A DNA stretch of 64,000 nucleotides. Source: Paenibacillus_AB hodogayensis (lineage in GTDB: Bacteria; Bacillota; Bacilli; Paenibacillales; NBRC-103111). The first letter of the stretch is position 1. Each line of letters begins with the position of its first letter. Position numbers and translations under genes: made by a program. Of the stretch, positions 1 through 8,332 are shown in pieces. The DNA lies in contig NZ_BAAAYO010000021.1 in NCBI RefSeq assembly GCF_039536325.1, positions 496,001 through 560,000 on the forward strand, in the 5' to 3' direction. The notes under the pieces were generated by a model. It searched no databases and had not been told where the DNA came from. It saw only the letters and a list, made by a program, of their open reading frames with translations.

Positions 1-703
1 TTTTCAGTTATGAACGATCGCATAACGCCATATATCGCTACCGCGATGTATCGATCGCACCGATACCACGCCCAATCACTCTGCATTACGCCGCAAAGTC
101 CAGAACAGTGCCGCGCTTCCAGCCGGGCAAACTGCGTGTAAGAGAGAAACCGCTTTCCCTACATTTAGACAACACCTCCTGTATATGTTCTCGATGCCGG
201 CATTCGCTCAAGCATCCCGCGGAAATGATACATCAGAATATCTGATACGTTTTCAGTTTAGCCGCAGCAAGATAGCAAAACAATGAATCGTACTACTATT
301 ATTTGAGTAATTCTTTGAATTCTATTGGAAGCAGAGATTATTTTCGACGACTGAACCCGGTAGGATATAGTAGGTCGAAAATGGACAAGGATTCCCATAG
401 GCAAAATCTTGACCTCCCCCCATGCTTCCATTGTTGCTCCAATCGTAGTTTAATTCAAAAGATTGTAGTCACAAACATGGCTTGCCGCTGAAGAATTGAC
501 TATGCTTAAAAGTATACAACGACAGGCCGGCTTTGCTTGTTCGGTTCTGGCTTCCAAACGGTGGCTCGGCTGCGACACAATTATATGGCCGGTCCGACGC
601 ATCATTTTGAGCTTGGCGTAGGCAAATGAATGCGCAGCTTGTCAAAGTGTCCCGCATGATGGGAATGCGCTGGAAATTATCTAACTAAAGGAGAATCCAG
701 GAA
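1..703. other. Region without a supportable gene
   Basis: I see no convincing gene here. Short open frames exist on both strands but none has a plausible ribosome binding site together with recognisable protein sequence. On the minus strand an AGGAGGTG motif near position 170 precedes only a short frame that soon hits stops. Together with the broken sequence that follows, this looks like decayed or intergenic DNA. Confidence 0.5.
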
Positions 704-1049
704 ATGGATTATTAACGGGAACATGGATTGCGAAACGGTGTCACGGCAGACGAAGCGACGAGCACGAGCATAGCGGGCAAGCCGAAAGCGATGGCGGAAG
801 CGTCAAAGCTTGAAGCCTTTCCGCAGCATGGATCCGGCGCATATTGATGAAGTATGCTCCGAAGCGTTCCGGCAATGGCTGCCGCTCATCCGAGAGGGAG
901 AAACGTGCTCGATGCTGCTGTGGGTCGCCGACGGCAGCGAAATTTTGGAATGGGACGGAAATTGGGAACGCGAGATGGAGTGGGGAAAGGTTCTTCAAAT
1001 AGATAACCATTCCAATGAACCTGAAGAAGTGATAAAAACCGCACAATAA
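704..1049 (+). pseudogene. Remnant of an unrecognised protein gene
   Basis: A good ribosome binding site (AAAGGAG, about 687-693) precedes an ATG at 704 that is followed by a stop after three codons. A second ATG at 723 also stops early. From 810 a frame of about 79 codons is protein-like, with the motif LLWVADGSEILEWDG, and ends at 1049. The layout suggests one gene whose 5' part has been scrambled by frameshifts. I do not recognise the family. The 3' piece has no ribosome binding site of its own, so it is probably not expressed as a protein. Confidence 0.3.
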
Positions 1050-1119
1050 CGACTGTGTCCAATTTCCGCGCCATTTTCTACAATGAAGTTGAAGCCAAAT
1101 ATTGCGGAGGAATGATGGA

Positions 1120-2121
1120 ATGAAATCGCTCGATATCGTTTTCGCGGATAAACAAGTTGTCGAAGTTCGGGAGCAGGAAGTGCCGGCGCTAGCGCCCGAG
1201 CAAATTCGCTGCGCCGCCAAAAAATCGCTGATCAGCACCGGTACGGAGACGATCTGCTTGCGAGGAGTGTTCGATCCGAATACGAACTGGGAATCGTGGG
1301 TCAAATACCCATTTTACCCGGGATACAGTATGTCGGCCGAAGTAATTGAGGTTGGAAGCGAAGTGAAGGGCATTAAGCCCGGCGACAGCGTATTTGTCGG
1401 GATAGAGCACCGGCAGTTTTTCAACGTCCATTATAAGAACGTGATGGTGCTGCCCGATGGGATCGATCACGAGATGTCCGCTTGGACGGCTTTAGCCCGA
1501 ATTGCGCAGGTCGGCGTCCGACGGGCCGAGCTTAAGCTGGGCGAGACGGTCGGAGTAATCGGACTCGGCATCCTCGGGCAATTAGTCGTGCAATATTTGC
1601 GCGCATTCGGGGCGCGTCGTATCGTCGCGATCGACCCTGCATCTTCGTCCCGTATCGAAGCGGCCAAGCGGAGCGGCGCAACGCACCTGCTGCAGACGGA
1701 TGTGGCAAACGCCCTCGAAGAGGTGAAGCAAATAACCGGCGGCAAAATGCTCGATGTCGTCTTCGATGTGACAGGCCACCCTTCCGTACTGGCACCTGCT
1801 ACGCTGCTAGTCGGCGAGATGGGCCGGGTCGTGCTGCTCGGCGATACGTCCACCCCTTCCCAGCAGCATCTAGGCCCCCGCGTATTGTCCAATTCCGTCG
1901 CAATATTGGGCATTCACGCCAAAATGTCCAGCAACTACAACGGCATAACCGCGAACGACATGAACAGCTTGTACTACGATTATTTGCTGCAAAATCGAAT
2001 GGATGTAAACCATCTGATTACGCACCGCCACTCCCCGCTGGAAGCGCCGCAGGTGTACGATTGGCTTATGAAGGATCGTTCGTCGGCGCTCGGTGTCATT
2101 TTCGACTGGGAAAAGCTGTAG
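1120..2121 (+). CDS. Zinc-type alcohol dehydrogenase-like (MDR superfamily) oxidoreductase
   Basis: A 333-residue medium-chain dehydrogenase/reductase. The N-terminal GroES-like domain carries a SLISTGTET segment of the kind seen in BchC-like and sorbitol/threonine-dehydrogenase-like members. The Rossmann domain follows, with GVIGLGILGQ near residue 150 and a downstream acidic Asp (AIDP) that suggests NAD(H) preference. I do not see the cysteine-rich structural zinc loop, so a metal role is uncertain. The ATG at 1120 is chosen because GGAGG at 1106-1110 lies nine bases upstream; an in-frame TTG at 1102 would sit upstream of that site. It probably oxidises or reduces a sugar-derived alcohol in the cytoplasm. 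It stands alone between remnants, so the substrate cannot be read from context. Confidence 0.85.
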   Translation: MKSLDIVFADKQVVEVREQEVPALAPEQIRCAAKKSLISTGTETICLRGVFDPNTNWESWVKYPFYPGYSMSAEVIEVGSEVKGIKPGDSVFVGIEHRQFFNVHYKNVMVLPDGIDHEMSAWTALARIAQVGVRRAELKLGETVGVIGLGILGQLVVQYLRAFGARRIVAIDPASSSRIEAAKRSGATHLLQTDVANALEEVKQITGGKMLDVVFDVTGHPSVLAPATLLVGEMGRVVLLGDTSTPSQQHLGPRVLSNSVAILGIHAKMSSNYNGITANDMNSLYYDYLLQNRMDVNHLITHRHSPLEAPQVYDWLMKDRSSALGVIFDWEKL

Positions 2122-2209
2122 TTGCCATTCTAAAGACGAATGGGGCTGTCCGAAAAGAGGATTTTGCTTCGAAGAGACAACTGCTTACAAAGTAGGAAAT
2201 AGGTTTTAC

Positions 2210-2260
2210 ACAAAGAATGGTTGAGCAGCGCACTATACCTGCTCAACCATTCTTCTTTGT
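2210..2260. repeat. Strong inverted repeat (hairpin) in the 2.12-2.55 kb gap
   Basis: Two arms of about 19-22 bases (2210-2228 and 2239-2260) pair almost perfectly around a 10-base loop, with one extra base in the right arm. No T-run follows on the plus strand, so it is not a standard terminator. A second perfect 8-bp hairpin with a TTTT loop (TTGTACGA/TCGTACAA) lies at 2300-2319. The flanking GGGGCTGTCCGAAAAG at about 2140 resembles the ends of some insertion sequences, so this may be IS or MITE debris. No transposase frame is visible. The rest of 2122-2533 holds nothing I can support. Confidence 0.5.
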
Positions 2261-2533
2261 ACGCCCAGCAATCGATTTTTGAATGCTGCGTCTTGCTTAT
2301 TGTACGATTTTTCGTACAAGAGGAATTAATTGGAATCGCTTTAGAGAGAACTTGTGTAAAAAATCGTACAAATCTCTTCATGCTTCATAAGACGTTAGGG
2401 ACGAAGAGGCTCTCTGGAGCTTCACATCACGTCAAGCACTGATTCTGAGGTTGAGCATTTTTTTTGTTTGGGTACACCTCATAAGCCCTTGCCAATTGAA
2501 TAAAAATACATTTTTTTCTCCGTCGGTTAAAAT

Positions 2534-3640
2534 GGTGGGCCGGGTGGTATGATGCTCGCGCTTCTTCTGCAGAAAAAGGGGATTCGTTCGACCGTTTATG
2601 AACGTGAAAGCAGCGATAAGAACGCCCAACGGGGCGGATCGTTGGACATTCATGAAGATTCCGGGCAGCTAGCGCTTCGAGAAGCAGGGTTACTCGAACA
2701 CTTTCAGGCGATAGCCAGGTATACAGGACAAGACCTTCGCCTTTTCGATAAACATGGCGAAATCCAAATCAACAATGTTGCGGACGACAAAGTGCCGGGA
2801 AACCGTCCGGAGATTGATCGAGGAGTATTGTGCGGACTTCTGCTGAACGCGTTAGAACCCGGTTGCATCCGTTACGGCTACAAACTGGTCGATGCGTTGC
2901 CTTTGGGCGATGGCAAACAGGAGTTGCACTTTGAAAACGGACATACCGACATCGTCGATCTTGTCGACGGAGCGGATGGAGCCTTCTCGCGTGTTCGTCC
3001 GTCGCTAACGGATGCCGTGGCTGAGTATACGGGGATCAGTCGTGTAGATCTCGGCATCGACAGCATGGCGCATCCTGAGTTGGCCGCCTTTAACTCTCGG
3101 GGAAGCATGTTTGCTCTTGGCGATCATAGAGCTATTAGCGGACAACTCAATGGAGATGGCCGTATCCGAGTCGGCTTGTCGTTTAGAGCGGAACGTAACT
3201 GGTTGGATACCTGCGAGATTCCGTTTGATCAGCCCGAGGAGGCAAAGCGACAACTGTTGGCTTACTTCGACGATTGGGCAGAGCCGCTGAAAAACTACAT
3301 TCGTTGTGCCGATGGAGCAGTCACCGCCAGGCGTATTTATACACTTCCCATTGGGCTTAGATGGGATAGCAAGCCGGGTGTTACACTCTTCGGTGATGCA
3401 GCGCATTTAGCTCCCCCAGCAGGTGACGGGGTCAATCTTGCGATGCGCGATGCCATGGAGCTAGCCCTTTCGATCATCCTTCACAACGGGGACCTTAACA
3501 AAGCGATTGAAGCCTATGAAAACCAAATGTTTGCTTATTCTTCAGGGAGTGCCCGAATGTCGTATGACAATTTTAAGCTCATGTTGTCCGACGATGCTGT
3601 AACCAAGGTTAAAACTCTCCTTGAGCAGTTCCTTGCTTAA
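2534..3640 (+). pseudogene. TetX-like FAD-dependent monooxygenase missing its N-terminus
   Basis: The open frame from ATG 2549 gives 363 residues that match the class A flavin monooxygenase (TetX/PHBH-like) plan. It has YERE after the first Rossmann strand, the GGSLDIH segment, an arginine region, and the GDAAHLAPPAGDGVNLAMRD flavin-contact motif. The FAD-binding GxGxxG tail (GGPGG) is encoded just upstream at 2534-2548 in the same frame, but an in-frame TAA at 2528-2530 precedes it and no start codon lies between. Intact relatives begin about 10 or more residues earlier with the first beta strand. The gene therefore lost its 5' end, or needs a sequence correction. As written, a product starting at 2549 would lack the FAD loop and is unlikely to work. 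Family members hydroxylate aromatics or tetracyclines; the substrate here is unknown. Confidence 0.65.
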
Positions 3641-3646
3641 TAGCTA

Positions 3647-3733
3647 TCTGGTCCGGTCTCCGGCGCAATCGTGCTCGGGCTTGTCTTACTCGAGCTGCTG
3701 AATCCGTTTGCGCGGCGCAGGTTCAAATTGTAG
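3647..3733 (+). pseudogene. C-terminal fragment of a membrane protein gene (copy A)
   Basis: A 28-codon open tail, hydrophobic and then basic, ends in FARRRFKL and a TAG at 3731-3733. It begins abruptly seven bases after the stop of the monooxygenase remnant, with no start codon or ribosome binding site. The same tail (FARRKFKW) and its following terminator recur at 39058-39208, which shows that this is the 3' end of a once larger gene. I cannot name the family. Confidence 0.5.
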
Positions 3734-3764
3734 ATGGGACTCCAATAGGCAGGGAAGACAAATT

Positions 3765-3800
3765 GAGCAAGCAGAGAGATTTCTCTTGTTCGCTCTTTTT
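3765..3800 (+). terminator. Rho-independent terminator
   Basis: A GAGCAAGCAGAGA / TCTCTTGTTCGCTC stem with a short loop is followed by TTTTT. It belongs to the truncated membrane-protein gene just upstream and is conserved in the second copy at 39172-39208. Confidence 0.65.
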
Positions 3801-3925
3801 GTTGTGAGGACTATTCATCCTCAAAGCAGGACGCTTTAATACAATCGTAATACTTCGCTTAGAGAATTGTAAGAAATTTAGCTTACTCTGCTTTTGCAAG
3901 ATAATTTAAATGGAGTGTGATAAAG

Positions 3926-4426
3926 ATGATTAGAGGTACAAAAGGCAAGACGTTCATTCTGCTGGTAGCACTTGTACTATCCCTGGCCTTTGCCGGAGTG
4001 GCGAGTGCAGCCACGCCCAGGACAATCATGAAAGATGGCATGGAGCTTGTTTACCTGAGACAAGCAGCAGAGATCTATGGCTACAGCGTGAAATGGGATG
4101 GCATGGAACAGTCGGTAACATTGATTTACACAGGCAAAATGATGGACAACAAGATGATGGACCAAAAAGTGATGGATGACACGAAGATGGACGACAAAAT
4201 GATGGACGACACGAAGATGGACGACAAAATGATGGACGACACGAAGATGGATAACGGTATGAAGCAAGTGGGACAAACCATTAAAGTATGGATCGGGTCA
4301 AAAAAGAGTATGGTGGACGGCAAGCAGGTTGATCTGGATGCTGCTCCTATACTTGATCACAATAATACTTATGTTACCGCGGTATTGGTAACGAAATATA
4401 TGAAGCCGTCATCGATGACGGAATGA
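3926..4426 (+). CDS. Secreted protein with copper-amine-oxidase-like N-terminal domain and Met/Asp repeats
   Basis: A 166-residue exported protein. It has a signal peptide with a long hydrophobic core ending in ASA-ATP (about residues 1-29). An extracellular segment with LRQAAEIYGYSVKWDG and TLIYTGK resembles the copper amine oxidase N-terminal (stalk) domain common in Paenibacillus. In the middle a low-complexity stretch of MMDDTKMDDK repeats splits that domain from its C-terminal half (IKVWIGSKKSMVDGKQVDLDAAPI). The ATG at 3926 is preferred over an in-frame GTG at 3917 because GGAG at 3912-3915 is correctly spaced only for the ATG. The Met and Asp side chains could bind metal ions such as copper or silver; this is inference. 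It is monocistronic in appearance. Confidence 0.8.
   Translation: MIRGTKGKTFILLVALVLSLAFAGVASAATPRTIMKDGMELVYLRQAAEIYGYSVKWDGMEQSVTLIYTGKMMDNKMMDQKVMDDTKMDDKMMDDTKMDDKMMDDTKMDNGMKQVGQTIKVWIGSKKSMVDGKQVDLDAAPILDHNNTYVTAVLVTKYMKPSSMTE
4171..4252 (+). repeat. In-frame 30-bp tandem repeat, about 2.7 copies
   Basis: A 30-base unit encoding MDDTKMDDKM repeats at 4171-4200, 4201-4230 and 4231-4252 with only a few base differences. Near-identity at the DNA level implies recent expansion or homogenisation. Copy number could vary between strains without changing frame. Confidence 0.85.
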
Positions 4427-4514
4427 ACATACAGTCTAGCTGAGCATTTTTTTTGGCATGATCTTATCGGTCGTTAGGGGTGGGCCGGATTGAGCGAGCG
4501 CGTAGTGGTCGCAG

Positions 4515-4601
4515 ATGACAAATACGAATGTACGGATGAATGCCGCAGATACGGCGATTAACCAGATTATCGATGAGATTCCAGCTGGCTACCTAACATA
4601 G
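4515..4601 (+). pseudogene. Short gene tail in front of a terminator
   Basis: An ATG at 4515 opens 28 codons with a protein-like ending (AINQIIDEIPAGYLT) and a TAG at 4599-4601, immediately before a strong terminator. There is no ribosome binding site. The tight stop-to-terminator spacing suggests the 3' end of a lost gene rather than a real small gene. The family is not recognised. Confidence 0.25.
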
Positions 4602-4654
4602 AAAAGACGCCGCCCAAACCACTGTGACAGTGTGTGGAGCGGCGTCTTTTGTTT
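4602..4654 (+). terminator. Rho-independent terminator
   Basis: A perfect 12-bp stem AAAAGACGCCGC / GCGGCGTCTTTT (4602-4613 and 4639-4650) ends in a T-rich tail. It insulates the downstream two-component operon from upstream transcription. The A-run on the 5' side makes it potentially bidirectional. Confidence 0.85.
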
Positions 4655-4738
4655 GATACGGGTCAAGCGATTAGAAGGAAAAATATGCAAGTCTGTAGAA
4701 CCACATAGAACGATTGGAAGCCGAAAGGAGGAGCGAGG

Positions 4739-6355
4739 GTGAATTTACTATTGGTCGATGACGAACCGCTGATTCGCAAAAATTTGATATCCTCCGTCGA
4801 TTGGCAAAAGCACGATATTCAAATTGTTGGCGAAGCGGGGGACGGCATAGAGGCGCTCGCAAAGATCGAGGAGCTGCGTCCCGACATGGTCATCATGGAT
4901 GTGCACATGCCTAGAATGGATGGGATCCAGGTTGCGGAAATGATCAAGGACAGCCCGTATAAGCCGAGCATTATTTTTTTAAGCGGGATCAGGGAGTTCG
5001 AATACGCTCAGAAAGCGTTGTTGTTCGAAGCCGAATGTTATTTGCTGAAGCCGATCAAGAGCGACGAATTGTGCGAAATGGTCGAGAAAGTAAAAAACAA
5101 GATTTGGCGCGAAAAGTATCGCGACGAATATAGCAACCGGTTGAAGCGGCAAATCGCCGAAAACTTGGATGTGCTGCGGGAGCAATTTTTGAACCGATGG
5201 ATCCGAAACGAAATGGATGCCGGCGCCTTGGCGGAAAAGTTCGCCTTTTTCGGAATGGATTTGCCAAGCGATGCGTATGTGCTTGCCTTGATTGATGTGG
5301 AACAATTGCAGGACGCCAACCGCTCGGAAGAAGAGCGGCAAATGTTGAAGTATACGATCAGCGATCTCGCCCGGAAGGTGACGAGCCACCAACCCGATCG
5401 TATTTTGTTCGTCACGTACGAGGAGCAATTGGCGCTGCTCCTGACCGGGGATCATACCGATAGCGGTACGGTTACCGATACATGCACGAGTATCATGAAT
5501 ACCTTATCCGATGTGTTGGACATACGCGTTACGATCGGCGTGAGCCGTCTGGTCAGAAACCCCGGCCAATTGCCAACCTGCTTCAAGGAAGCGCGAGAAG
5601 CGCTGAACCATCGATTTTTTCGGAACGGCAGCAGTATTTTGCATATTTCCGATATTCGGGTGAAGCAAGAGGGTCTGCCGGAAATCGTTATCCATTACGA
5701 AAACTTGGCCATCAGTCTCAAGCAAGGCAATACCGACCTGATATCGACCGCTCTGGCGGATATTTTTGTGCAAATTCGGGAGCAGCCCTCTCTCGGCTAT
5801 GATTACGTCATTACCGTTGCACTCCGTATAGCGTCCTCCTTCCTGAGCGTCATTCACGAGCTGGGGTATACGCAAGAAGAGGTTTTCAACGACGGCCCCA
5901 ATCCGTATATCGAGCTGCTTGGTCAAAAACATATCGCCGATCTGCAGCGATCCGTCGAAACCGTCTCCGAAACAATCGCCGCGTTTATCAACGGCAAAAA
6001 AAGCCATAAAAACGCCAAAACGATCCAAAAGGCCAAAGATTACATCGAATCCCAATTAAGCAATAGCGAGCTGACGTTAAAGCTTGTTTCCGAGGAAGTT
6101 GCCATGAGCTACACCTACTTCAGCCATTTGTTCAAGCAGCTTACGAACGAAAGCTTCAGCGATTATGTCAATAAAGCAAGAACCAAAAAAGCGAAGGAGC
6201 TGCTGGAGTCCTCCGAGCTTCGGGTTTTCGAAGTCGCTTTCGCGGTCGGCTTCAAAGATCCGTATTATTTCAGCCAGTGCTTCAAAACGATGTATGGGCT
6301 GGCGCCTACCGAATACAAGAAGAAACATTCGAACCGGGAAGGGGGGGAGCTATGA
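4739..6355 (+). CDS. YesN-type response regulator with AraC DNA-binding domain
   Basis: A 538-residue cytoplasmic response regulator. The receiver domain (about 1-120) has the acidic pair D7/D8, phospho-acceptor D54 in IMDVHMP, and the conserved Lys in YLLKPI. A long middle region (about 140-420) is typical of YesN-type regulators. The C-terminal AraC double helix-turn-helix (about 430-538) includes SYTYFSHLFKQ and AFAVGFKDPYYFSQCFK. The GTG start at 4739 follows AAAGGAGG with good spacing. The stop overlaps the start of the kinase gene (ATGA), so the two are translationally coupled. It very likely activates the sugar-import genes that follow when phosphorylated by its partner. Confidence 0.92.
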   Translation: MNLLLVDDEPLIRKNLISSVDWQKHDIQIVGEAGDGIEALAKIEELRPDMVIMDVHMPRMDGIQVAEMIKDSPYKPSIIFLSGIREFEYAQKALLFEAECYLLKPIKSDELCEMVEKVKNKIWREKYRDEYSNRLKRQIAENLDVLREQFLNRWIRNEMDAGALAEKFAFFGMDLPSDAYVLALIDVEQLQDANRSEEERQMLKYTISDLARKVTSHQPDRILFVTYEEQLALLLTGDHTDSGTVTDTCTSIMNTLSDVLDIRVTIGVSRLVRNPGQLPTCFKEAREALNHRFFRNGSSILHISDIRVKQEGLPEIVIHYENLAISLKQGNTDLISTALADIFVQIREQPSLGYDYVITVALRIASSFLSVIHELGYTQEEVFNDGPNPYIELLGQKHIADLQRSVETVSETIAAFINGKKSHKNAKTIQKAKDYIESQLSNSELTLKLVSEEVAMSYTYFSHLFKQLTNESFSDYVNKARTKKAKELLESSELRVFEVAFAVGFKDPYYFSQCFKTMYGLAPTEYKKKHSNREGGEL

Positions 6356-8100
6356 GGACGTTTTTCGCGTTTCCAAACCATTGGCCGCTGCGAGTACGAT
6401 TGATCATTCTTTTCTTGCTCATTGCCATCCTCCCGCTTGTTTTTCTGATGCAAGTCTTCTATGCCAATTCCAAAGAAATGATCGTCGACAATTTCACCGC
6501 CAATACCAAGCTCTCGCTCGAGATCATAAACAGCAAGCTGGATTCCGTCTTGGACAGCGTGGAGGAAAATACGGTAAGGCTGTATGCGGACCCCAACATC
6601 CAAAGCTTGTTGAGCCGCTCGGGCCGCGATGCCGTCGATATCGTCACGTTTAACAACGCGATGGGCTTGATCAACACGATTAAATCCAGAAAAGATATTT
6701 ATTCGATCGAAATCTACGATCAAGATTTGCATATCAGGGCGCAAACCCAAGAATGGGTGCTGCATGACAATGGAAGCTTGGCTAACGCCGCTTGGCTGCA
6801 AGACGTGCTGAACGGTGAAGGCAAGACGAAGTGGGTCAAGGCGCTGCCTAATGGCGGAGGGCATCTGCTGCTCGTATCCCGGGCCATCAACGATTTGATC
6901 GCCTTTCGTAATGTGGGGGTCATGCTGCTATTTTTTGATGAGGGCGAGATTCGGAGCATTTTTACGGGGTTGCTTGAACATCCGCTGCAGGTGATATTCG
7001 TCGCGGACGAGCACGGGACCGTATTCTCCAGCAGCCGCGAGGAGATGATCGGCAAGCCGCTAACCGAGTTCTACGATCTGCTTCCCGCCTCCGCTGCCGG
7101 CTTGGGCCAAAGCCAGGACGCGAGAAACAGGTATTATTACACGACGAATGAAAAAAACGGCTGGCGGATGGTCAACGTCATTCCGAACAAAATGATCGAG
7201 CAGAAGCTTCTGCAAACGAAATATTTTGCTCTCGGCTTAATGATGATCGGGATCGCCGTTATCGTTTTTCTATCCGTCGTGACCTCGAAATGGATTACGA
7301 AGCCGATCACTTCTTTAAAAAACTTGATGCTCCAAGTACAGGATGGCGACTATACGGTTCGCTCCGATATATATAGACGGGACGAGATCGGCCGGCTGTC
7401 GCACGGGTTTAATGTCATGATCAATCGGATAAACGAGCAGATGACGAAAATAGTCGATGAGCAGCAGCAGAAAACCGAATTGGAACTGAATGCGATGCAG
7501 ATGCAGATCAACCCGCATTTCTTGTACAACTCGCTGGAGATTATAAAAGGCATGGCCGAGCGTCAATCGGTACAGACGATCAGCGAGATGACGTTGAATT
7601 TGGCCGGGTTTTACAGAATCGCTCTCAGCCAAGGAAGAGAAGTGATCACGATACGGGACGAGCTGCGGCTGCTCGACAACTATTTGAAATTACAGAGCAT
7701 GTATCTGGAGCATACGTTCGATTATTATGTCGAGGTAAACGAAGACGCGCTCGATTGCAAAATCTTGAAGCTGATCTTGCAGCCGTTGGTCGAAAACTCG
7801 ATTCAGCACGGCATCAAGGGGCTCGGCCGCAGAGGATACATCGAAATCGTGGGAAGTGTGCAAGACGACTCCGTCCGTTTCGAAATTACCGATAACGGGC
7901 ACGGCATCGAAAGCGGCAAGCTGGCCGACATCAATCGATCGCTTGCAGGCAGCGGAGACCGCGATGCCGACAGCTACGGCATTTACAACGTGAACCGGCG
8001 CATCCGACTGTTTTACGGCAAAGACTGCGGTCTGCACTATACCAGCATCGAAGGGGAAGGCACGACCGTGACGACCGTTATCGGCAAAATCGAAAAATAA
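6352..8100 (+). CDS. YesM-type membrane sensor histidine kinase
   Basis: A 582-residue sensor kinase. One transmembrane segment lies near residues 16-38, followed by an extracellular sensing region of about 250 residues. A second segment near 293-315 leads into a HAMP linker. The HisKA_7TM-like/LytS-type kinase core has the phosphorylated His in NPHFLYN (near 389), the N box LVENSIQHG and the G box ITDNGHGI. The ATG at 6352 follows GGGGGGGAG and overlaps the regulator stop by four bases. YesM-type kinases sense extracellular carbohydrates, often with a binding protein; the binding protein encoded next is the natural candidate partner. Deduced role: detection of the glycan handled by the downstream cluster. 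Confidence 0.92.
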   Translation: MRTFFAFPNHWPLRVRLIILFLLIAILPLVFLMQVFYANSKEMIVDNFTANTKLSLEIINSKLDSVLDSVEENTVRLYADPNIQSLLSRSGRDAVDIVTFNNAMGLINTIKSRKDIYSIEIYDQDLHIRAQTQEWVLHDNGSLANAAWLQDVLNGEGKTKWVKALPNGGGHLLLVSRAINDLIAFRNVGVMLLFFDEGEIRSIFTGLLEHPLQVIFVADEHGTVFSSSREEMIGKPLTEFYDLLPASAAGLGQSQDARNRYYYTTNEKNGWRMVNVIPNKMIEQKLLQTKYFALGLMMIGIAVIVFLSVVTSKWITKPITSLKNLMLQVQDGDYTVRSDIYRRDEIGRLSHGFNVMINRINEQMTKIVDEQQQKTELELNAMQMQINPHFLYNSLEIIKGMAERQSVQTISEMTLNLAGFYRIALSQGREVITIRDELRLLDNYLKLQSMYLEHTFDYYVEVNEDALDCKILKLILQPLVENSIQHGIKGLGRRGYIEIVGSVQDDSVRFEITDNGHGIESGKLADINRSLAGSGDRDADSYGIYNVNRRIRLFYGKDCGLHYTSIEGEGTTVTTVIGKIEK

Positions 8101-8288
8101 CCATGCAAATCGAAATTCACTCTATTCTGATGCCACTTCTATTGCGGTAAAGTTGATTTATCGAAAGCGGATGATCGATTTGGCGGCGGCTCCAAGCCGG
8201 AAACGCCTTCTCATCTATCATCATCGATGTAAAAAATTTATAAAAATGTTTATTTCTAATCTTTAGACAAAGTCCTGAATCCGTGAAA

Positions 8289-8302
8289 TGTAAGCGCATT
8301 AA
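8289..8302 (+). promoter_or_regulatory. Candidate cre (CcpA) site, weak
   Basis: TGTAAGCGCATTAA agrees with the catabolite-responsive element consensus TGWNANCGNTNWCA at all but two fixed positions. It lies about 30 bases before the start of the solute-binding protein gene, where CcpA binding would repress transcription in the presence of a preferred sugar. The match alone is weak evidence. Confidence 0.3.
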
Positions 8303-8332
8303 TGAAGAGAGTCTAGAACAAGGAGGGTCACT

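Noticed and set aside
2221..2442. A 73-codon frame across the hairpin region
   Set aside because: It starts inside the large inverted repeat and has no recognisable sequence or start signal.
4171..4252. Tandem repeats as a CRISPR or regulatory array
   Set aside because: The repeats have no spacers, are in frame and encode a Met/Asp-rich protein segment.
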